Shown here: positions 58,101 to 64,000 of the stretch, piece by piece
Position numbering within the stretch: position 1 is the stretch's first letter
Layout of the letters: every line of letters begins with the position of its first letter
Assembly: GCA_039519185.1 (NCBI GenBank)
Contig: CM076851.1
Span: 47,226,751-47,290,750, forward strand
Source of the DNA: Astragalus membranaceus
Lineage: Eukaryota > Streptophyta > Magnoliopsida > Fabales > Fabaceae
Length of the DNA: 64,000 nt
Reading direction: 5' to 3'
Program-made: the position numbers and the translations under genes
The notes under the pieces: generated by a model
What the model was told of the DNA's origin: nothing
Seen by the model: the letters and a program-made list of their open reading frames with translations, nothing else
The model's database searches: none

Positions 58101-59506
58101 ATTTAATTAATGGGGTTGGTCAATCTGAAGATGAAGATTTCAAATTAGATTCCAGTGGTGTGTTGAGGTTCCGGGGTAGGATCTGTGTTCCGGATGATGA
58201 GGAGATGAGAAAGGCAATTTTAGAGGAGGGTCACCGTAGCAAGTTGAGTATCCCTCCTGGAGCGACGAAAATGTATCAAGATCTGAAAAAGATGTTTTGG
58301 TGGTATGGTATGAAGAGAGATGTGGCACAGTTTGTGTATGCCTGTTTGACCTGTCAGAAATCTAAGGTTGAGCATCAGAAGCCTGCAGGGTTATTGCAAC
58401 CGTTAGAAGTTCCAGAGTGGAAGTGGGATAGCATAGCGATGGATTTTGTGACGGGATTGCCGAATACAGTTAAGGGTCATGACGCTATTTGGGTGATCGT
58501 TGATAGGTTAACGAAGTCTGCTCACTTTATTCCTATTAATCTCACTTATCCGGTGTCGAGGTTGGCAGAGGTCTATGTCAAAGAAATTGTGAAGTTGCAC
58601 GGTGTTCCGAAGAGTATTGTGTCAGATAGAGATCCAAGGTTCACTTCTGAATTTTGGACGGGTTTGCAGAAGGAATTGGGTTCAAAGTTAAAAATGAGTT
58701 CGGCGTATCATCCTCAGACAGATGGTCAGTCAGAGAGAACAATTCAGTCGTTAGAGGATTTGTTGAGGGCTTGTGTATTGGAACAACGGGGTTCATGGGA
58801 TTCCTACCTTGCGTTGATTGAGTTTACCTATAACAACAGTTACCATTCCAGTATCAGGATGGCACCATTTGAAGCATTGTATGGTCGAAAGTGTAGAACG
58901 CCATTGTGTTGGTATGAGTCGGGAGAGAGTGTGGTGTTGGGACCGGAGATTGTCCGGGAGACTACAGAGAAGATCAAGATGATCCGTGAAAAGATGAAGG
59001 CTTCGCAGAGTCGTCAGAAGAGTTATCATGACAAGCGGAGGAAGGATTTAGAGTTTCAGGAGGGTGAGCATGTGTTCTTGAGGGTTTCTCCTATTACCGG
59101 TGTTGGTCGAGCGTTGAAATCGAAGAAGCTCACTCCTCGATTTGTTGGTCCTTATCAGATTTCTGAAAGAATCGGAAATGTGGCTTATAGAGTGGCTTTA
59201 CCGCCAAATCTTTCAAATTTGCACGACGTGTTTCATGTGTCGCAACTTCGAAAGTATGTGTCGGATCCATCTCATGTGATCCATATGGATGATGTGGAGG
59301 TGCGGGATAATCTCACTGTGGAGACAATGCCCGTACGGATTGAGGATCGGGAAGTGAAAGCGCTTAGAGGCAAAGAGATTGCATTAGTGAAAGTGGTTTG
59401 GCTAGGAGCTGCCGGCGAGAGTATGACTTGGGAACTAGAAAGCAAGATGCGAGAGTCCTACCCAGAATTATTTGATCAGGTAAATTTCGAGGACGAAATA
59501 TTCTAA
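55136..59506 (+). CDS. Gag-pol polyprotein of a Tekay-like chromovirus, intact
   Basis: A single uninterrupted 1456-codon frame. Gag domain at about residues 40-170. Three CCHC knuckles at about 255-306 (CYKCGKPVHKSTTC, CYRCGKKGHMAAEC, CFNCGESGHISTKC); three is more than the one or two usual for the group. Protease LIDTGATHCFIS at about 350. Reverse transcriptase with FIDDILVYS at about 670. RNase H with YCDASKMGLGGVLM at about 817. H2C2 finger at about 1030-1075. Integrase Asp, Asp, Glu at about 1103, 1163 and 1199, with exactly 35 residues between the last two. A chromodomain-like C-terminus ends in TWELESKMRE. All catalytic residues are present, so it could be functional. Separate gag and pol products would come from its own protease. 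Confidence 0.95.
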   Translation: MAGRNDAALAAALQAMAQAVQGQQNAGDNAGFRSLTTFQRENPPTFKGKYDPDGAMAWLKEIERIFRVMDCTVEQKVRFGTHMLAEEADDWWLATRQRLEAVQEEITWEVFSREFLRKYFPEDVRGKKEIEFLELKQGGMSVTAYAAKFVELAKFYPHYSEATAEFSKCIKFENGLRPDIKKAIGYQKIRVFADLVDSCRIFEEDNTAHYKATSEKKGKFQSRSKPYEVPAGKSYQKAAGGKSSSGGDAPASIVCYKCGKPVHKSTTCRSDERVCYRCGKKGHMAAECKVKDVVCFNCGESGHISTKCTKPKKERSTGKVFALAGEEPDDKDGLIRGTCFINGTSLKSLIDTGATHCFISVDCCKRLGLVLSAMCGDMVVDTPAKGSVITSQVCSQCPVSIFGRDFIVNFVCLPLRGLDVILGMDWLENNHVHINCRSKSVSFGEEDSVLVSAGQLKKLRKEGVQLFALMASLSAESQAVTEELKVVREFPEVFPDEIPGVPPEREVEFSIDLVPGTRPVSMAPYRMSASELSELKTQLEELLEKKFVRPSVSPWGAPVLLVKKKDGSMRLCVDYRQLNKVTIKNKYPLPRIDDLMDQLVGARVFSKIDLRSGYHQIKVKDEDVQKTAFRTRYGHYEYSVMPFGVTNAPGVFMEYMNRIFHNYLDRFVVIFIDDILVYSKSEGEHAEHLKTVLEVLKEKKLYAKLSKCEFWLKDVSFLGHVISGDGIAVDPAKVEAVLEWEAPKSATEIRSFLGLAGYYRRFIESFSKLALPLTQLTCKGKVFVWDARCEESFMELKKRLTTSPVLTLPNPEEPFVVYCDASKMGLGGVLMQDGKVVAYASRQLRVHEKNYPTHDLELAAVVFVLKIWTHYLYGSRFEVFSDHKSLKYLFDQKELNMRQRRWLELLKDYDFGLNYHPGKANVVADALSRKSLHMSAMMVKELELIEEFRDLSLVCKMTPRSVKLGMLKIDNAFLGSIREAQKTDVKLVDLINGVGQSEDEDFKLDSSGVLRFRGRICVPDDEEMRKAILEEGHRSKLSIPPGATKMYQDLKKMFWWYGMKRDVAQFVYACLTCQKSKVEHQKPAGLLQPLEVPEWKWDSIAMDFVTGLPNTVKGHDAIWVIVDRLTKSAHFIPINLTYPVSRLAEVYVKEIVKLHGVPKSIVSDRDPRFTSEFWTGLQKELGSKLKMSSAYHPQTDGQSERTIQSLEDLLRACVLEQRGSWDSYLALIEFTYNNSYHSSIRMAPFEALYGRKCRTPLCWYESGESVVLGPEIVRETTEKIKMIREKMKASQSRQKSYHDKRRKDLEFQEGEHVFLRVSPITGVGRALKSKKLTPRFVGPYQISERIGNVAYRVALPPNLSNLHDVFHVSQLRKYVSDPSHVIHMDDVEVRDNLTVETMPVRIEDREVKALRGKEIALVKVVWLGAAGESMTWELESKMRESYPELFDQVNFEDEIF

Positions 59507-59518
59507 GTGGGGGAGAGT
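59504..59518 (+). other. Polypurine tract of the young chromovirus
   Basis: TAAGTGGGGGAGAGT overlaps the gag-pol stop codon and abuts TGTAACACCC. Confidence 0.8.
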
Positions 59519-59724
59519 TGTAACACCCTAAATATTTAATTAATTTATTTAATTAAGTATTTAGGTATTTCTTTTATTTAATTGGGTTTTAATTATTTAT
59601 TGGAATTGTTTTAATTGAGGGGTGGTGTGATGCTAGGAGGAGGAGGTGCATTCGAATGGTTTGGGCTTAAGTGAAGCCCATGGCCCAATGGCTTGACCTA
59701 GGCGCATTTTGGTGAGGAGTCTTG
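59519..59724 (+). repeat. 3' LTR fragment of the young chromovirus
   Basis: The first 206 bp match 52415-52620 with one substitution. Then the sequence jumps to a different LTR at 59725. TCTTG (59720-59724) is the expected 5-bp duplication of that insertion, to be found again past the window end followed by CCTAGGG. Confidence 0.9.
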
Positions 59725-62700
59725 TGTAACGCCCCAAATTTAATTAGTCATCTAATTGAATTATTTATTTTAATCAATTGGGGATTATGTGGTGATAGAA
59801 AATAAAATAAATATATATGAGGTAATTGGACCTATTTATAAGGTGAGGGCTAGTATTAATTAATTTAGGGTTTTAATTTATTTAGGAGGTGTTGTCATGA
59901 ATTAGGTGGTGCACATAAAGGGCCCATGATCCATTAGTTGGCCCATGACCCATCATTTATCCTTAAGGGTCGAATATGTAGGGGTTGCTAGAGTTAGTTC
60001 ATTTTCCCACTTATCACCAAAAGAAAGAAAAGAAAAGAAAAGAGAGAGAGAGAGGAGAGGAGTGGCCGAAGCCCTCAAGGAGGAAGGGGAGAGAGAAACT
60101 CGTGGAAGCAAGAAAGGGAAAGAAGAGGAAGGCTACAATCCTTGGTGTCTATCTCCCTAAGGTTTCTACTCATCTAAATCTAAGGTTAGGGGGCTCTCCT
60201 TTGCATCTTTAATAGTGTATGTGATGAGTGTTGTCTAGGTTAGGTTCTAGGGTGATTTCCATGAATGGTTGGTGTGTTTTAATGTTGTTATCATGCTGAA
60301 AATGTGTTTGTGCAAAGACTTGCTTGATTGGTGTTGAGTAGGACACAATATGAATGATGCATGCTAGGTGTTTGATGTTATGACCAAATGGTATTTTTTT
60401 TTTGGTGGAAAACGTGATGGTTAGCATTCATAGTGATAATTGGTGTGGGGTTTTATTCAATTCGATGAAATTGTGGTGTTGGTGATTGAGTATGATGAGT
60501 CTATTCACTTAGGGTTTTGGTGCATTCTGATACTGTTTCGGTTTTCTGAAAACTGGTACTGTTTGGTTAATCCAAAAATTATGTGGCTGATTGTTTTCGA
60601 AAATAGACTTAAAGCCGGTCGTTTTGGCACTAGTTTCGTTCAATTTGGAGCTGTGTAGCTCAAGTTATGAGTCTTCAGAGTTGGGTCAAATTTCTGGAAC
60701 CAATCTGTGTATAGGTTCGGTCTTGGCAAGTTTTGTGTCCTCATTCGAACTCCGTTTTTAATGATTCTTGCTTAGTTGGAAAGTAGACTCAATTCCCTTC
60801 AAAATGAGCACTGGTTTCATCAAATCTAATTAAGAAATGAGAAAGAAAATTGATGTGTAAGATGGGCAAACAGTTTTGTCAATTTCTGGTACCTTAGGGT
60901 AGTATTCTGTAAAACTGTACCACCTGGGTGTGTATTTTGAAAAATGAAAATTTTGGGCAGAAACTACACTCAGAGGGCTTTCCAATGAGTGGTCTTTTGT
61001 TGAAATCCGACGTCGTTTGCCATTTCAATTAATTCGCCGAAGTAGGTGCACTGCTGTAGGAAAATGCTGCTGTCCCGAAATTAATAGTGTTGCTGTATGC
61101 AGTTTTATAAAAAGAAAGTGTTGCTGTCCAGAATTTAAAAATGTTGCTGTATGCAGTTTTATAAAAGGAACATGTGCTGTCCAGAATTTAATAGTGTTGC
61201 TGTATGCTGTCTATCAAGAAAATGTTGCTGTTAGTTGATTTAAAATGCTGCTGTATGTCACTTTTAAGTGTTGCTGTTTGTTGAATTAAAATGCTGCTGT
61301 ATGTCACTTTTAAATGTTGCTGTTTACAGAATTATAATGTTGCTGTATGTCAATTATAATGCTGCTGTTTGTCAATAAAAAATGCTACTGTTTTGCGCAT
61401 AAAAGGCCACTGTGTAGTTGCTGTTTTTGGACGAGAAAATGCTACTGTTTTGCGCATAAAAGGCCACTGTTTAGTTGCTGTTTTTGGACGAGAAAATGCT
61501 ACTGTTTTGTGCCAAAAGGCCACTGTTTTCCATCTTCGATTTGTTGCCGTTTACTAACCGAATTTTCTACATTTTGTAAAAGAAAAGAGCGTGTAAATGT
61601 GACTATTATTCTATTACTATTTCTCCGGTTAAAAATGTGAGGTTTCTTCCACTTGGAAAATGGGATGTTCTTCTCAAGTTTAATTGTGATGTTTCCTAAG
61701 CATGAAAATGAAATGTTTATCCAAAATTTTAAATATGTTGTTATTCAAAAATTTAAATAGGTTGTCACTTAAATTTTTATGTGTAGTTATTTACATTTAA
61801 ATGGATGCCCCCTAAATTTTAATGTGTTGTTACTTGAAAATTTAGGAGCATTGTTACCTAAGATTTAAAGATGTTGTTACTCAAATTTTTTGAATGTGAT
61901 GTTATGAAGAGTTGTGATATTAATATGGTGACTATGATGAATACACTCTATGAGTGTCTTATGGTGATGATGACGAGTACTCCGGGTGAGTGAATTTGGT
62001 GATTGCACATGTGTCCATAGTGTCTCATAGCATGTGCATATTATGACGAATAGGCCTCGGCCTCTTATTGACGAGAACCAGTGACGATGTGCCCAAGTGG
62101 CTATTTATGACGAGTATGGTACCATCATGCATTATGCCCTTGGTGTTGGGTTGCATCTCATGCATTATTCCATGATTGTTGACGATGATGCCTTAGTGCC
62201 TATGTTTATTGACGATGATGTCTTTTGGTGATTATTATTGACGATGTTGCCTGGGTGATTATAATATATATGTTGTAAGATGATGATGTATGCTTATGAA
62301 GTTGTGTATTGGTGTTTCTAGTTGCCTCCTCTAGTATGATGCTCATCTTATTTGTTATTATTTATGCAAAGAGACTCACCCTACTGCCTTTATGTTGCTT
62401 CTTATGTCGGCAACGTGCAGGTGATAGCGAGTGAAGGTTATTCTCATACCTTCTTCTAGTAGGATGAGTCATGCTCTGATACGTAGCACCGGGGGGGCGT
62501 CTTATGTTTACTTGTCATTTTATTTGATGTTGTTAGACTGCTATTTCGGTGATGTATCGAATTATGTTCAAACTTATTGTTTTCCGCTGTGACGGTGATT
62601 TAATTCAGTTGGTGTAAACTAAACCGGAGATTTGTGGGCTTGCCCCTTGGCTGTGTGCTAATGTATCGCGCTGTTATTCTGTGGAAGTATATCAATTCAA

Positions 62701-62808
62701 GTTGTTTGCTTTAAATGGAGTTTAGTGTAGCACTCTCTTGCGGTCATTTAAAAAGAAAAAGAAACTCTGATTTTATTAACTAGTAATTAAATAGAAGGGG
62801 GTGTTACA
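59725..62808 (+). repeat. 5' LTR of the second gypsy element
   Basis: 3084 bp with a GA-rich stretch (60030-60140), an array of TGTTGCTGTATGCAGTT and CTGCTGTTTTnGG units (about 61040-61560), and TATTGACGATGATG blocks (about 62050-62250). No gene. Confidence 0.85.
61040..61560 (+). repeat. GTTGCTGT-rich degenerate tandem array in LTR
   Basis: Roughly 20 occurrences of TGCTGT separated by 15-40 bp. Some larger units are repeated, for example AATGCTACTGTTTTGYGC three times at 61381-61510. A similar array reappears in the interior at 63370-63880. Confidence 0.75.
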
Positions 62809-62812
62809 TAAG

Positions 62813-62824
62813 TGGTATCAAAGC
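62813..62824 (+). other. Primer-binding site (tRNA-Met type)
   Basis: TGGTATCAAAGC, four bases after the LTR. Confidence 0.8.
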
Positions 62825-62940
62825 CAGGTTCGGTCTGTCCGGCCAAGTTGTCCAGTGTCGAGTCTAGCTATCTCTCGAGTCTTGGTACTCGTTCTAACCA
62901 TAATTTGTGTTGCAGTGATTAGCTAAATTGGTCAGACGGT

Positions 62941-63140
62941 ATGACTGCTATTGTTGATACTGGTGCTGCTTAGTGTCTTATTGCTGCTATGTGTGTGTTT
63001 ACTCTGAGTACTTTGTGTATGACTGTAATGTGTTGCTTGGTGTGTTTTCTGTGTCTCTCATCGATTTTCGACGAAGACTTTGTGGTGAATTTTGTTTGTT
63101 TGCCGTTGGGTGTTTTTAGTATTGTTGTGATTTGATGAGT
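62941..63140 (+). pseudogene. Remnant of the gag-pol protease region
   Basis: Reads MTAIVDTGAA then a stop. After further stops and rearrangement comes DFVVNFVCLPL, which matches the protease region of the intact polyprotein (IDTGATHC... and DFIVNFVCLPL). Gag, reverse transcriptase and integrase are absent. It shows that this element is an internally deleted relative of the chromovirus beside it. Confidence 0.7.
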
Positions 63141-64000
63141 AGGTGTAAAATTGATGAGGAATTGAGTACATTGTGATGGGTTGTGATGTTGATGTTGTCA
63201 CGTGTAATTTCGTGCCTTGATGTTTGATGATGATTGAGGTTGAATTAAGATGAGGAGTATGATGTGTTATAAATTTTAATAATTAACTTGTATGTTTTGA
63301 TGTGTGAATACAATGAGTTGAGACGTTTTAAAAAGAAAAATTGGTCGCAAGTTGCGTAAGAAATTCTGTCTAAGTCGCTGTTTTCCAAACGTTGCTGCTG
63401 TTTTGTATGAGAATAATTGTTGCTGTTGCTGTCTTTATAAAATGCCTTGCTGTGCTGTTTTCAGAAAAATGCTCTTGCTGTTGCTGTGTTGTTTTTACCG
63501 CTGTTTTGCGATTTAATGTTGCTGTCTTCGAACTGTTTTTACTGCTGTTTTTGCAACTTAATGTTGCTGTTTTAAACGGTTTTGCTGCTGTTGTTGCAAA
63601 TTGATGTCACCGTTTTCACGTTGTTTTATTGCTGTTTCTGAAAGTAATAGTACTGTTTTTGCACTGGAGTGTGCTGCTGTTTTCTTAAAATTTGAAGAGC
63701 TGCTTTCTTCAACTTAATTGGTGCTGTTCCCTTATATTTAAAATGCTGTTTCCTCAATCTAAATATGTTGCTTACTCAAATTTAAAGTGCTGTGTTCTTA
63801 AAATTAAAATGTTGTTTTCTTGAAATTAAAGATGTTGTTTCTTGAATGTAAAGGTGCTGTTTCGTCATAGTTTAAAGTGCTGTTTTCCCTATCTCCAAGT
63901 GGTTGTAGTTACAATAATTTCTGCCGTCCTTATGTTGCGATGCCCAATGTTTATGACTAATGATAAATATAACGATGTGTCAATTGTGCCAAGTTACCTA
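63141..64000 (+). other. Non-coding interior of the second gypsy element
   Basis: No reading frame of interest. From 63370 to about 63880 it is an array of GTTGCTGCTGTTTT and related units about 30-40 bp apart, continuing to the window end in AT-rich DNA. Confidence 0.6.

Larger units (their letters stand above)
52415..59724 (+). mobile_element. Young, apparently autonomous Tekay-like chromovirus
   Basis: The LTR starts TGTAACACCC at 52415 and again at 59519. Primer site, intact gag-pol and purine tract are in order. The 206 bp of 3' LTR present differ from the 5' LTR at one position (52596/59700) with no indel. The 3' LTR is cut at 59724 by another element; the rest must lie beyond the window. 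The left flank is a possible coding remnant. Confidence 0.92.
59725..64000 (+). mobile_element. Second gypsy element, gutted, nested in the 3' LTR
   Basis: The LTR runs TGTAACGCCCC (59725) to GGGGGTGTTACA (62808), followed by a primer site and then an interior without gag or pol, running off the window. Parts of the LTR (CATGCTCTGATAYGTAGCACC, GGCAACGTGCAGGTGA-like text) echo the young chromovirus, so the families are related. Confidence 0.85.

Overview
This window is plant nuclear DNA, almost certainly from a papilionoid legume, most likely the temperate clade that includes Medicago, Trifolium, Vicia and Pisum. The reasons are an Ogre-type Ty3/gypsy element with its characteristic tRNA-Arg-type primer site, TIR-NBS-LRR and LRK10-like kinase fragments that read like Medicago families, and the intron and UTR style. 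No bacterial, viral or organellar gene is seen. Most of the 64 kb is nested transposable elements. Host genes appear mainly as broken immune-receptor pieces.

Layout. 1-9956: a non-coding Ogre-like element, with only the end of its 5' LTR inside the window. It is inserted in the coding region of a hAT transposase that resumes at 9957 and ends at 11706; the hAT right terminus is near 13269. 13404-14021: a short terminal-inverted-repeat (TIR) element with a 9-bp target-site duplication (TSD). 14639-16378: a receptor-like kinase with two frameshifts. 16738-16975: the tail of a second kinase on the opposite strand. 17080-17436: a Copia RNase H scrap. 18465-18698 and 27713-28371: two halves of a minus-strand TIR-NBS-LRR pseudogene, split by a chromovirus (18699-27712) that carries a SINE in its 3' LTR. 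28372-32086: a truncated Copia element. 32087-35111: a minus-strand gypsy LTR holding a Mutator-like TIR element. 35112-36990: LINE and PMD-type transposon remnants. 38921-40280: a TIR element inside a SINE tail. 40652-43221 (minus): an apparently intact two-exon receptor-like kinase whose intron is full of small repeats. 44185-47119: a small LTR element with an unusual LTR-initiated ORF, itself broken by a CACTA element. 47381-48615: another 9-bp-TSD TIR element. 48865-48990: a plasma-membrane H+-ATPase exon scrap. 49348-50514: a hAT-type non-autonomous element with a perfect 8-bp TSD. 52415-59724: a very young chromovirus with an intact 1456-residue gag-pol. Its 3' LTR is interrupted by a second, gutted gypsy element that runs off the window end.

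How it fits together. The host signal is a small immune-receptor neighbourhood: three non-RD LRK10-like kinase copies and one TNL. It has been torn apart by at least a dozen insertions. Only the minus-strand kinase at 40652-43221 and the gag-pol at 55136-59506 look capable of encoding full proteins, plus the visible C-terminal part of the hAT transposase. The strongest unexplained structure is a row of 14 AATCGATT palindromes in the Ogre LTR, spaced about 32 bp apart (close to three helical turns) and ending about 50 bp before a TATA box.

Limits. All comparisons were made by eye. Family names come from recognised motifs, not database searches. Boundaries are firm where a TSD or TG...CA end is quoted and approximate elsewhere.
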